Below, piece by piece: positions 26,701 to 36,132 of a stretch of 64,000 nucleotides of DNA. The translations under genes and the position numbers were made by a program. The number at the start of each line of letters is the position of its first letter. The first letter of the stretch is position 1. The stretch is from Bacteroidota bacterium (lineage in GTDB: Bacteria; Bacteroidota; JABWAT01): NCBI GenBank assembly GCA_020161835.1, contig JAIUNL010000001.1, positions 62,001 to 126,000 on the forward strand, given 5' to 3'. The notes under the pieces were generated by a model that did no database searches, was not told the DNA's origin, and saw only the letters and a program-made list of their open reading frames with translations.

Positions 26701-29700
26701 CGGTGGCACCGTTTACCGTTGGCCAGCTTATTTCAAAAGAATCACTTTTAATTTTGGCAGCGTCATTAACTGCAACCTTTGCAACCCGTGTTTTAACCGT
26801 AATCGTATTTGAATAGGCATACGAAGTCAGGACATTCGTAACTTTTATCCGGTAATAATAAGTGGTGAACGGGTTCAGTCCGGTTACATCTTCTTCAGAT
26901 TTGCCGGTTACTGATTTTTCATTGTAACCCGGAATTTTCGATGCAAACAGGTCATCAGCAGCAATGTCAAGCGTTACCGTGTAACCAACACCGGGATTCT
27001 CCCATTGGGCGATAAAACCTGTACTGGTAGTATCCTTCGCCTGCAGTGCGACGGCCGGAATGACAGCTTCATCTTCTGTGGTAACCGATTTGAACTGAGA
27101 ATGATCGCTGGTGAAAGTTCCTTTGACCGCCCGCATCCGGTAGTAATACATGGTTTTTTTCGTCAGATTATTTACAACCAAGCTGGTTGATGATGAAGGA
27201 ATCACCTTGTCATTGTAACCCGACACCATCTGGGTAAAAGTATTGTCTTTTGAAACATCCAGACGATAACTTCCAACATTGGTAACCGGGTTCCATTTTG
27301 CCCTGAAGGAAGTTGTTTGAATCTGATCAGGATCCAAAAGTTCCGGAACTGCAACTGTGGTCGGCACCTGTGCAGTTGCAGAATAAGAACTGAAAGTAGC
27401 CGTTGTTTTATTCACCGCCCTGACCCGAACGTAATACAGTGTGCCAGGCTGTAAATTGATTACAGTTTCTGAATTGGTTGCCAGATCCTTATTATTATAA
27501 CCGATTAAATTGGGCGAAAAGGATGAAACCAGTGAAACATCAATTTGATAACCGGTTTCCCCGGTAATATCAGACCAGGAAATAGTAAATGATGTTGGAT
27601 TGATTGCAGATGGTGCATTGAGCACCGGCGTTGAAAGAGTCTGGTTCAACGTTGTTGCCGAAACCACATTCGAATATTCGCCATAAACCTTTCCATCATA
27701 TCCTCTCACCCTTGCCCAGAACTTCAAGCCCTGACCAAGCCCGGTAACCGCAAGAGTAGTCGCTGTTACCTTTTTATTTTTGTAATCAGGAAGAAGGCTG
27801 GTAACTGCAAAATCTTCCTGACTGGCAACATCAACATAATATTCAACAGACGGTGGGTCAGATGTCCAGGTTAAGGTAAACCCGCTTTGCGCAACTAAGG
27901 TTGGCTCATTCAGAACAGGCTTGGCAGGGCTGGCCGATTTTGTGATTACTGTAATGATGTTGGAAAATTTGCTTGTTTTTCCAGCATTGTCGGTCACATT
28001 TACCTGGTATTTATAGGTTGTTGACGGACTTAAGGAAGAAAAGGTAGCCTTGGTATCAGTTACATTTTGTTTAACCCAGGTTACAAAATCATTGGTTGAT
28101 TGCTGAACCTCATAGCTCTGGGCATTTGCAACCGGATTCCAGTTAGCCTGATAGGAGTTAACAGTGACATTCGTTGCATCAGTTGCCACCGGTGCATCCG
28201 GAAGTCCAGAAAGTGTTTTTACAGTATGCACCTCAGATGCCACACTGCTAAACTTCCCTTTGACTGAATATCCCTTCACATAATACGTATCATCTTCGGT
28301 TAATCCGTTAACAGTCATAGATGTCGATGTTGTATACAAACTATCGAACAATTCCGTGAAATCATCTTTCTTTGCAACAACCACAGTATATCCGGTTGCA
28401 AGGTCTACTGCAGTCCAGGAAAGGTCAAAACTGGTTGTTTTTTCGTTGGATACAACCAGAACAGGCGGATTCAGGGTCCCGCTTGTTGTTACCTGAATCG
28501 TATTTGACCAATCACTCCAAACTCCTGCAATTTTTGCCCTGACTCTGTATTCATAATCGGTTAAAGGGGAAAGAGTGCTGAAAGTGACGAACTTGGCGAG
28601 TGTAGTTTTACTTGTAAAATTAAGAAAACCATCTGTTGTGAGCTGAACCTCATACTGAGCTGCACCGGGAACGTCATTCCAATTGGCCACAAAAGAATCC
28701 TGATTTACAAAGGTAGCCTCAGTTGCAACTGGCGCAACAATTTCATTGTAAGTGACCGACACGGTAATATGGTTAGAACTCGGACTAACGACTCCGAATG
28801 CAGAAACAGCACGGACACGGTAGAAATAATCACTTGAAACGGTGATTCCGGTAATTTCTGAACTGGTTCCGTTAACACGGAGGTTTTCAAATCCGGCAAC
28901 AAGATCAGTAAAATCTGCATTTTTACTTACATCAAGCAGGTAATAAGCCGCATTTGTTACAGGTAACCAGTTGGCAGTAAACCCGCCGTTTGTTGGCAAA
29001 GAAGAAGGTTGAGAAACCGGCGCAGAAAACAGGGTTTCAACTTTAACTGAATCAGAATAAGCACTTGGGCCAACCGCATTAACAGCTTTAACCCGGTACC
29101 AATATTTTCTTCCCGCATTCAGGGCATTTACTATTACTGAAGTTTCAGTTACATTTTTAGGATCCCAATTGGTTAGCTGGGAAGTGAACAGAGAATCCGT
29201 TGCCACATAAACATTGTATGAAAGAGCACCGTTTGATTCCCTCCAGTTTGCCGTAAATTGGTGCAGATCAATGGCAGTTGCATCAAGCACAACAGGTCTG
29301 TCAGGTACAACAGGAGTTGCTTTAGTCGTCACGTCCACAACATTGGAGTAATCAGAAACCTCGGTTCCCCGTATTCCTCTTAACCGATAGAAATAAGTTG
29401 TTACCGGCTGCAATCCAGCCACAACCAGAGACGAAACCGAATTGATGTTGTCGATGGTTCTGGGGTTATAACCAGCAATCAAATTTGCAAAGGTGACATC
29501 AGTTGCAACTTCTATCTGATATTGACCGGGTGCGCTTTGGGGTTCCCATTTTGCAAGGAAACCATTATCCTGCACAGAAACAGCAGCTAGAGCAACCGGT
29601 GCCGTTAACGGCGACTGAAGTGTGGTTAACGAAACTGAATTTGAATAACCGGATGCTCCGGCAAGATTAAAGGCTCTAACCCGGTAATAATAAGTCGTAA

Positions 29701-32700
29701 GCTCAGTAAGACCCGTAACTGAAACTTCTGTGCCGGTCGTTTCAAACCCGGCATAACCATTAATAAAAGTCAAGAATTCTGGATCTTTTGATACATCCAG
29801 ATAATATCCGGTGGCGTTATCAACCGGGTTCCATTTGGCAACAAAAGAAAGATCACTGACTGAAGGAGATTGCTGAGCAACCGGGGCTGAAGGTGAAGGA
29901 ACCCAGTTACCTTCTGCGTAAAAGTTCAATATTTCAGATTCTGTCAATTCCCTGTCATAGATCCTGATGTCATCAACTGATCCGGTCATTCTGTACCCGT
30001 CAATATCTGTTCCGTCCAACCTGGATCGGGCACCAATAACCAGTTTATTCCCGACGGGTTGAGTTGTCGAAAGAAAGGATGCATTTGAACTTTTCAGTTC
30101 ACCATTTACATAAATCTTCGAACCGGTTGGTCCGGTCATGGCAACCAGATGCACCCAGCTATCCTTAGGTGATTCAGGTTGCTGAGCAGATAAATACCAG
30201 GATTCATAATAATCAACAATTTGCCATTGATTGTTTATATACCTCAGATTAAATGTCTGGTTGGTATTGCCGCCGCCATAACTCAGTAAATAATTATATC
30301 CGGTAGTGACATTAAGCTTAACCCACATAGAAACTGCCCGTTCCCGTGAAGGAAGTTCAGATCCGTCACCTATCAGGTGGGTATTTCCATCCAGATAATA
30401 AGCAGAATTTGCATTACCAAAACGGTCGGTTGTCAGACTGGCTCCCATTGAGGTCAGGTTTTTACCGAAAGGTCCTGAATCGGTTGAATTACCAGAAAAA
30501 TCAAATTTTGCAACGAGGCCATCGGTGGTGTGAACATGGCTGTAACTATTGAAATTACCCCGCTGCTCATAACCCAATGACCTGACTCTGAAATAGTAAT
30601 CCTGGTTCGGATTTAAACCAACAACTTTAACCGAATTCGTGGCAATTTTTTTACTTTCGTACCCCGAAATGAGCTGATTGAAATTCAAATCAGATGCAAC
30701 CTGATATTCATAATTATCAACATCGGCAGGTTTGTCCCAAATTGCTGAAAAAGTGCTTCCGGTAATTTTAGTTATTGACAGCCCGGTAATATCGGGTGTC
30801 GGATTATATCCGTTGGATTGTGTCAGTGCAAATATTTCGGCTTCGGTAAGCTCGAGGTCATAGATTTTGATATCGTCAATCGTTCCAACAAACCCATTTC
30901 CCTCCCAGGCTGTACCGTCTGAATTAAGAGAGGCACCAACCATTATTTTTTTTCCTGTTACATTTGTCGCATTGTAAAAGGTTGCATTTGAGGCGACCAG
31001 ATTTCCGTTCACAAAAATCTTTGATCCGTTTTTGCCGGTTGTTGAAACCAGGTGAATCCACTTTCCGAGGGTGGATTCGGTAGCCTGACTCACCAGCCAG
31101 TAGGTATAATAATCTTTCATTTCCCACCGGCCTGGATTACCAGGATTCCATGCAAACTGATAACTACCGTAATTGGTACCACCATATGTCAGAAGTAAGG
31201 AGTAACTGCCAACTTCTTCCGTTTTTACCCACATTGCAACCGTTCTTTCTGCTGTAGGTAATTCTGATGCATCACCTACCAGATAGGTATTCCTGGTCTC
31301 ATTGAACCGGTAGGCAGAATTGGGGTTTCCGAACCGGTCGGAAACTAAAGTTGCACCAACGGCGGTCATATCTTTTCCAAACGGACCCGAATCTTTTCCG
31401 TTTCCTGAAAAATCGAATTGAGCGACTATACCATCAGTTGTTTTTACAACAGGAGCATTGGCAAAAGTACCGGCAAGGTTATACCCCTTGGACCTGACTC
31501 TGATATAGTAGTCTGTATTGCCCGAAAGTCCGGTAATTTTAACTGAATTCTGGCTGGTGAGAAAGCTTCCATAACCCGGAACTGTATTGATAAAAGTGGC
31601 ATCAGTTGCAACCTGAACCTCAAACAGCGGATTTCCGGTAATTGAATTCCATGATGCGGTTATTGTACCGCCGGTTATTTTTGTAATGGTTAATCCTGCA
31701 ACATCAGGGGTGGGGTTGTATCCGTCTTCTGCAAAAAGAGCCAGTCTCTCTGCGGCAGTCAGAACCCGGTTATAGATCCGGATATCATCTATCGCACCCT
31801 TAAATGGATTAAGTTGGGGTGCAACTCCTTCATAATGGGGTTCTATTCCAATGAACAGTTTTTTTCCGTCTACATAAGTGTCTGTATTGAAATCGGTGTT
31901 GGATGCAACCAGCTGATTATTGATATAAATACGGGTTCCGGTCTGGTCAACAACGGTTACCATGTGAACCCAGTTTCCAATCGGATTTCCGGTTGAGGGT
32001 GAAAACAGTGAATGGGTATTAGAATAACCGGCCATCATTGCTGAACTCATCCATCCGTACCGGGTATCCATTCTGCCCCACGACATGATCTGCGAAGTAG
32101 CGTAATTTCCATTCCCGCCGTAGCCAAAAATTGTCCGGATGGAAGTTGTATCCTCCATTTTTACCCAGGCGGATAAAGTTCTTTCACGGGTAGGCAGATT
32201 GCTGGCATCGGCATTTAAATTGGAATAGTTTCCATCGAAATAAACGGCGGAATTGGCGTTTCCGAAGCGGTCTGCAGTCATAGCAACATTTCCGGTTTGG
32301 GAAAGATGTGCATTGAAAGGGCCAGAATCTTTATTGTCACCTGCAAAGTCATATTTCGCTGCCAACCCATCAGTTGCCATAATGGCTTTCACTTCGGAAT
32401 ATTCACTGACACCACCTGAATTAACTGCAGCAACCTTAACGTAATAGGTCTGATATTTTGTTAGTCCGGTAAGCTCAGCATAATTGAATTCGGTTATTAA
32501 CGGATCAAATCCGGTTAACGGTAAAGAAAAAGTTGCATCCCGGGAAACCATAACCTGGTAGGATGTTGCCCCGTAGGAAGCCATCCAGTTGATTGTGAAC
32601 CCGGTTTCAGAAATTCCTGTTGCAGCCATCAGAGCAGGAACTGAAGGTTTTAGGGTAAAGGTCTGATCAGTTGACAAAGGGGATCCAGCATATGAATTAT

Positions 32701-34111
32701 CAACACTCATGATAGATGCTTTATAGGTTTCACCATCAATAAGTCCGTTCACAAAAATTTGAGACTGCAATCCTGCATTGCCGGGTTTTACAACTCTGTG
32801 GAATCCGGTTACTTGATCAGTCGGTGCTGATCGGATGGAATTTGGTGCTGAGAGAGTACCAATGCGCAGGTTATAGGTTAAAACATCTGCACTGTTCTGT
32901 GCATCGGTGGCACCCGACCACATAAACGACATCCCGGTTCCCATTGGCTCAATTTTCAGGTTATCCGGTGGGGTTGGTGCTGTATTTTTACTACTGGTTC
33001 CATTCCGGTAAAGCCGGTTTGAATCAGAACCTGTAATTAAAATATCGGGGTCCATGTCGTTCTGATAATCAACAACGGTAACATTAGGAACGTTCGTGGT
33101 TAATAACGACGAAATACCTGAATCAACAAAACTCCCTTTTCCATCATTCAGATAAATTAAACTTAAAAAAGTAGTTCCATCATAATTATAACCCGAACAA
33201 ACCACATCCAGATCACCGTCTGAATCCATATCAGCCCAGACACCTGATCCGCCAAAAAACGGAAGATCACTAACCTTATAGGCAAATACCCCAAAACCCT
33301 GATTTTCAAAAAGTGCGGTTTCAAATTTAAAGTCTGGTGAATAATAGCCATAAATCAAAAGGTCAGGGTCACCATCCTGATCATAATCACCCCATTTTGC
33401 ACCGGGTATTGAGTTCATGCTGTCAAAACCAGGCAGGCCTGCACCTATATCACTGAACAGTCCGGCGCCGTCATTTTTAAAAATCCGGGTTAAACCACCG
33501 CCAACAAGTGAAATATCCAAAAACCCATCCAGATCGTAATCACCAAAATCCAAAGCATTATAAGCATAAAAGGGAATTCCATTGTTACTTTTGCCGGTAA
33601 ACGACATATTTCCCTGGTTGATAAAAGTATAATAATTGGTAAGTATATCTAGCAGACCATCGTTGTTCAAATCGGCAAAACCACCCACCGCATATGAAAA
33701 TTTTGGGATATCTAGACTTGAGAGAGTAAATCCCCCCGCCCGGTTGTTGATGTATAAACCGGCATCGTAGTTTCCGCAAACCAGAATATCGAGGTACCCG
33801 TCATTGTTCACATCACCAAAATCAGTTAAATTCGGTGCATCAGCTGAAGCCGGGGTTTTTAAAATCACGCCTGAATTAGAAAAGCTGCCATTGGTATTTT
33901 TAAGAAGGTATATCAGCGATGAGGACGTTGAACTCTGATAACCCGAAAAAAGCAGATCAAGATCACCATCGTTATCATAATCTCCCCAGACAACCCGACT
34001 GCCAGTAGTTAGCGGAAGTCCCGGGTTCTGTGATGTGAATGGCTGAGCGTGTGTCTGATTAAAAACCAGAAACATAAAGAGAGTAACGGATAGAATTAGC
34101 AACTTTTTCAT
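23738..34111 (-). CDS. Giant FG-GAP/LamG/fibronectin-III surface protein with T9SS tail
   Basis: This 3457-residue protein starts at 34111 behind an AGG-containing leader, with a signal peptide ending THAQ. An FG-GAP/VCBS-type propeller occupies about 25-370, with repeated GDYDNDGDLDLL-like calcium loops. Two FN3-like domains follow. There are then three LamG/concanavalin-like lectin domains, each beginning like KYDFAGDNKDSGPF and ending DDIRIYNR-LT-AE. FN3 domains separate these lectin domains. After the third LamG I count 16 FN3 domains in a row, each with a YYYRVRA-like strand, giving about 20 in all. A C-terminal region of unknown type (about 2950-3350) precedes the T9SS sorting domain, YPNPFNPTTL to NKMLLTR. 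No catalytic motif is visible. It is probably an adhesin or carbohydrate-binding surface filament. It heads an operon with a TlpA-like and a CsgG-like gene. Confidence 0.88.
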   Translation of the reverse strand: MKKLLILSVTLFMFLVFNQTHAQPFTSQNPGLPLTTGSRVVWGDYDNDGDLDLLFSGYQSSTSSSLIYLLKNTNGSFSNSGVILKTPASADAPNLTDFGDVNNDGYLDILVCGNYDAGLYINNRAGGFTLSSLDIPKFSYAVGGFADLNNDGLLDILTNYYTFINQGNMSFTGKSNNGIPFYAYNALDFGDYDLDGFLDISLVGGGLTRIFKNDGAGLFSDIGAGLPGFDSMNSIPGAKWGDYDQDGDPDLLIYGYYSPDFKFETALFENQGFGVFAYKVSDLPFFGGSGVWADMDSDGDLDVVCSGYNYDGTTFLSLIYLNDGKGSFVDSGISSLLTTNVPNVTVVDYQNDMDPDILITGSDSNRLYRNGTSSKNTAPTPPDNLKIEPMGTGMSFMWSGATDAQNSADVLTYNLRIGTLSAPNSIRSAPTDQVTGFHRVVKPGNAGLQSQIFVNGLIDGETYKASIMSVDNSYAGSPLSTDQTFTLKPSVPALMAATGISETGFTINWMASYGATSYQVMVSRDATFSLPLTGFDPLITEFNYAELTGLTKYQTYYVKVAAVNSGGVSEYSEVKAIMATDGLAAKYDFAGDNKDSGPFNAHLSQTGNVAMTADRFGNANSAVYFDGNYSNLNADASNLPTRERTLSAWVKMEDTTSIRTIFGYGGNGNYATSQIMSWGRMDTRYGWMSSAMMAGYSNTHSLFSPSTGNPIGNWVHMVTVVDQTGTRIYINNQLVASNTDFNTDTYVDGKKLFIGIEPHYEGVAPQLNPFKGAIDDIRIYNRVLTAAERLALFAEDGYNPTPDVAGLTITKITGGTITASWNSITGNPLFEVQVATDATFINTVPGYGSFLTSQNSVKITGLSGNTDYYIRVRSKGYNLAGTFANAPVVKTTDGIVAQFDFSGNGKDSGPFGKDMTAVGATLVSDRFGNPNSAYRFNETRNTYLVGDASELPTAERTVAMWVKTEEVGSYSLLLTYGGTNYGSYQFAWNPGNPGRWEMKDYYTYWLVSQATESTLGKWIHLVSTTGKNGSKIFVNGNLVASNATFYNATNVTGKKIMVGASLNSDGTAWEGNGFVGTIDDIKIYDLELTEAEIFALTQSNGYNPTPDITGLSITKITGSTFSAIWDKPADVDNYEYQVASDLNFNQLISGYESKKIATNSVKVVGLNPNQDYYFRVRSLGYEQRGNFNSYSHVHTTDGLVAKFDFSGNSTDSGPFGKNLTSMGASLTTDRFGNANSAYYLDGNTHLIGDGSELPSRERAVSMWVKLNVTTGYNYLLSYGGGNTNQTFNLRYINNQWQIVDYYESWYLSAQQPESPKDSWVHLVAMTGPTGSKIYVNGELKSSNASFLSTTQPVGNKLVIGARSRLDGTDIDGYRMTGSVDDIRIYDRELTESEILNFYAEGNWVPSPSAPVAQQSPSVSDLSFVAKWNPVDNATGYYLDVSKDPEFLTFINGYAGFETTGTEVSVTGLTELTTYYYRVRAFNLAGASGYSNSVSLTTLQSPLTAPVALAAVSVQDNGFLAKWEPQSAPGQYQIEVATDVTFANLIAGYNPRTIDNINSVSSLVVAGLQPVTTYFYRLRGIRGTEVSDYSNVVDVTTKATPVVPDRPVVLDATAIDLHQFTANWRESNGALSYNVYVATDSLFTSQLTNWDPKNVTETSVIVNALNAGRKYWYRVKAVNAVGPSAYSDSVKVETLFSAPVSQPSSLPTNGGFTANWLPVTNAAYYLLDVSKNADFTDLVAGFENLRVNGTSSEITGITVSSDYFYRVRAVSAFGVVSPSSNHITVSVTYNEIVAPVATEATFVNQDSFVANWNDVPGAAQYEVQLTTDGFLNFTSKTTLAKFVTFSTLSPLTDYEYRVRAKIAGVWSDWSNTIQVTTSGTLNPPVLVVSNEKTTSFDLSWTAVDLATGYTVVVAKKDDFTELFDSLYTTSTSMTVNGLTEDDTYYVKGYSVKGKFSSVASEVHTVKTLSGLPDAPVATDATNVTVNSYQANWNPVANAQSYEVQQSTNDFVTWVKQNVTDTKATFSSLSPSTTYKYQVNVTDNAGKTSKFSNIITVITKSASPAKPVLNEPTLVAQSGFTLTWTSDPPSVEYYVDVASQEDFAVTSLLPDYKNKKVTATTLAVTGLGQGLKFWARVRGYDGKVYGEYSNVVSATTLNQTLSTPVLNAPSAINPTSFTISWSDITGETGYQIDVSLVSSFSPNLIGYNNKDLATNSETVINLQPGTLYYVRVRAVNKTTATFSSYSATAQVPTTVAVPELLDPDQIQTTSFRAKWNPVTNVGSYRLDVSKDNTFTQMVSGYNDKVIPSSSTSLVVNNLTKKTMYYYRMRAVKGTFTSDHSQFKSVTTEDEAVIPAVALQAKDTTSTGFIAQWENPGVGYTVTLDIAADDLFASKIPGYNEKSVTGKSEEDVTGLNPFTTYYYRIKVTNVLTSYAYSNTITVKTRVAKVAVNDAAKIKSDSFEISWPTVNGATDYAILVSKNNIMFPQLDGYPKTTKSSPFTVSGLDEKTQYYFAVAAYNSEGTGDISTIKNVTTEATPTLATPVLNSPTDRTQSGFTISWGVVPGATGYRYDLALDNAFTQTVTGYVDEPTSATSVIVAGREPNTTYYFRVKATTNTDESGYAVSDGIKTLPTLPGVPTVSAPTGESPISFTANWQTASSAESYLLDVSTDQNFVSGVWILQNEPVSATQKLVSGLTPSTDYYYRVRAKNEAGESGNSGTQKATTTSGKPEVPVLSALSSVTSTGFTINWSAPNGGPESYRLDVGTNNPITVFVDGYQDKTVTGTSETLTGLTSGMTFFYQVRAVNGYGTSASSQVGTALLIPAPPTASSATNETSTSFTANWQAETGASGYFLDVSQSNLFTSFESGYENRPVSGTSATVSGLTTNRTYHYRVRAANASGISGNSNVISLTLLPLVPAFSGLNITPSTAVLGTSDVEVKITVANSPVGVFLFYGSPTASALTQTTMTLSGGQYVATINKSSYGKEGLVFRISAENEKGKTWYPAENQVTSIPVNVPAQNIISEVIPTSSFPTGIEKETWNTLSLPFTGSVNLTTILGTQELSNGEPINWAAYTFNGDFVSTTTLSGGQAIFLYHKSGDGANLIKNTVNSAGTIVTYDQNAFGNTLLANGWNLVAWPYTYGAQVSVKDGTKISSVWQMKAGSWEKNSSVKPFGGYAIYNKTGTGGLKVSDVLSWTTQSLSKSGSADLAQYDADWLLKLGVTSETSSDSWNYIGVSQQASSGLDLLDERNPFAMEASLDLFVAELDGANQVELAASIKESGSGLKTWNVKVANPTPGKPVRLNWEKLNVPNEISLVLVDLTAKRKTDLYNSEAGSVVLTNGLESHLQVLAGKPSDIESAIQGLKSELNSSFALLPNYPNPFNPTTLISIEMGREDVLELAIYNSIGQKIKTLYSGLATEGKQQFEWNGKDDSGNPVSSGVYFCTMKAGTFTKTNKMLLTR

Positions 34112-34622
34112 TGTATTACCTGTATGTCATATCAGAAAAGGATGAGTTATCACTTTTTCGGGTTTCAGGAAACGATTACCCTTACAAAAAAAGGAACCCG
34201 TTTGCAAACAAATTTAAGAATTAAACCAGTGAAGTGTTCAGGATTATCTCACACCAAAATGCTTTATTTTGGTTAATCTTTCAACTTCTAATTGTTATCT
34301 AATGGTTGATAATTTCATTTAATGTAAATTATATATGAATGTTGTGACCCCCATCAAAATCTAATTTTAATTTCTTAATTTTTAATTTTGGAGGAGTGAT
34401 TTAAGAAAGAAAAATCGATTGTGTTTTCCTTAAAACTTTTACTTGTAACTATTATAACCCGAAAGTGTTAGTGATCTTCGCATTGCTCGACTTTTCCCGT
34501 ACAACGTACAGCTTACCACGTACAACCTATCACGTACCACCAATTCCTACCCCTATTATTTGTTCCCCCTTTTCCCTTTTCGTATTTTCCTAATAACAAC
34601 ACACCAGACTAACGGAGAAATC
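34112..34622. other. Intergenic region between the giant protein gene and rocD
   Basis: The 511-bp AT-rich gap between divergent genes shows no supported gene. The stretch 34497-34543 is built of degenerate words such as CCGTACAACGTACAGC and TACCACGTACAACC, the same style as in other gaps of this window. Promoters for both genes should lie here, but none stands out. In-frame codons before 34623 lack a signal of use. Confidence 0.5.
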
Positions 34623-35834
34623 ATGTTATCAGAAAAATTGAAGTCCTCAAAAGACTACATTGAAATTGAAGATCACCTTGGCGCCCATAATTATCACCCG
34701 CTTGACGTCGTCATCAGAAAAGCCAAGGGCATCTGGGTCTGGGATGTTGACGGAAATAAATACATGGATTGCCTCGCCTCTTATTCTGCGGTCAATCAGG
34801 GACATTGCCATCCTAAAATCCTTAAAGCACTTACCGGTCAGGCCCGCCAGGTCACCTTAACTTCACGTGCTTTCCGGAATGATAAACTTCCGCTTCTCTA
34901 TCAGAAATTATATGAAACTTCTTGTATGACTCAGTTTTTACTGATGAATTCGGGTGCTGAAGCCATCGAAACAGCAGTTAAAGCTGCCCGGAAATGGGGA
35001 TATACCAAAAAAGGAATTCCGGATAATCAGGCAGAAATCATTGTTGCTGCAAATAATTTCCACGGCAGAACCACAACAGTCATTTCATTTTCAACTGAAG
35101 CTCAATACCGTGACGGATTTGGTCCGTTCACACCCGGTTTTAAAGTTGTTCCGTTTGGTGATACAGAAGCTTTAAAAAAGGCAATTACGCCCAACACGGC
35201 AGCTTTTCTGGTTGAACCGATTCAGGCTGAAGCAGGGATCATCATTCCGCCGGAAGGTTATCTGAAAGGCGTTGAAAAAATCTGCAAAGACAACAATGTT
35301 CTGCTGATTCTGGATGAAATTCAAACCGGATTTGGACGCACCGGCCGGTTTTTCTGTCATTATTATGACAGTGTGGTTCCTGATATGATCGTGGTTGGTA
35401 AAGCACTTTCCGGTGGATACTATCCGGTTTCAGCTGTTCTTTCTACCCCCGAGATTTTGGGTGTTTTCAAACCCGGTGATCACGGATCGACTTTTGGCGG
35501 AAATCCGCTCGGTTGCGCCGTTTCGGTTGCAGCTTTGAACGTGATTCTCGAAGAAAAACTGGATGAACGGTCTGCAGAACTGGGAGCTTACTTTCTCGAA
35601 AAACTGAAGGCCATCAACCATCCCAAGATCAAAGAAGTTCGTGGCCGTGGGTTACTGATTGGCTTCGAACTCAAAGAAAAAGCCCGGCCGCTGGTTTTAA
35701 AACTTCAGGAACTGGGCATTCTCTGCAAGGATACCCATGAAACCACCATCCGGTTTACACCACCGCTTATCATCACCCGTGCAGAAATTGACTGGGCAGT
35801 TGAAAGAATTGAAAAAGCTCTGAATTCGATTTGA
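34623..35834 (+). CDS. rocD: Ornithine--oxo-acid aminotransferase
   Basis: The start at 34623 follows GGAGAAATC and matches the family N-terminus; an upstream ATG at 34560 would add 21 unrelated residues. The 403-residue class III aminotransferase transfers the delta-amino group of ornithine to 2-oxoglutarate, giving glutamate semialdehyde. It shows the PLP-binding LDEIQTGFGRTG segment, the catalytic Lys260 in VVGKALSGG, and the HLGAHNYHPLDVVI start typical of ornithine aminotransferase. GSTFGGNPLGCAV is also present. The gene stands alone. Acetylornithine aminotransferase is the closest alternative, but the N-terminal signature favours RocD. Confidence 0.93.
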   Translation: MLSEKLKSSKDYIEIEDHLGAHNYHPLDVVIRKAKGIWVWDVDGNKYMDCLASYSAVNQGHCHPKILKALTGQARQVTLTSRAFRNDKLPLLYQKLYETSCMTQFLLMNSGAEAIETAVKAARKWGYTKKGIPDNQAEIIVAANNFHGRTTTVISFSTEAQYRDGFGPFTPGFKVVPFGDTEALKKAITPNTAAFLVEPIQAEAGIIIPPEGYLKGVEKICKDNNVLLILDEIQTGFGRTGRFFCHYYDSVVPDMIVVGKALSGGYYPVSAVLSTPEILGVFKPGDHGSTFGGNPLGCAVSVAALNVILEEKLDERSAELGAYFLEKLKAINHPKIKEVRGRGLLIGFELKEKARPLVLKLQELGILCKDTHETTIRFTPPLIITRAEIDWAVERIEKALNSI

Positions 35835-35869
35835 GTTTTGTTTTTCCCCGAATGAACAATTGTATAGTT

Positions 35870-35892
35870 CCCCTCCTTTTCTAAAGGAGGGG
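35870..35892. repeat. CCCCTCCTTT palindrome downstream of rocD
   Basis: CCCCTCCTTT (35870-35879) and AAAGGAGGGG (35883-35892) form a perfect 10-bp stem with a 3-nt loop, followed by TTAGGGGTGG and TTTTAATTTTT. The unit resembles a widely dispersed intergenic repeat and could serve as the rocD terminator. Degenerate words (ATTCGTAATCCGCTATTCG) follow at about 35920-35955. Confidence 0.65.
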
Positions 35893-36132
35893 TTAGGGGT
35901 GGTTTTAATTTTTCCCGCTTATTCGTAATCCGCTATTCGTTATTCGTTATTTCCTTATCCCTTGCCCCTCATTTCCGGCATAACCTTTGCATATTTTCGT
36001 GTTCATGCATGAAAAATCCGGCAAAACAGTCTTTTTCTTTTGAATTTTGTACCACTTTTTAACCGGAATACTTAAATTTATCCACTTTTTGTAATGCAGA
36101 TTTTTGTTTTACCCAACCACGAAAGGATTTTT

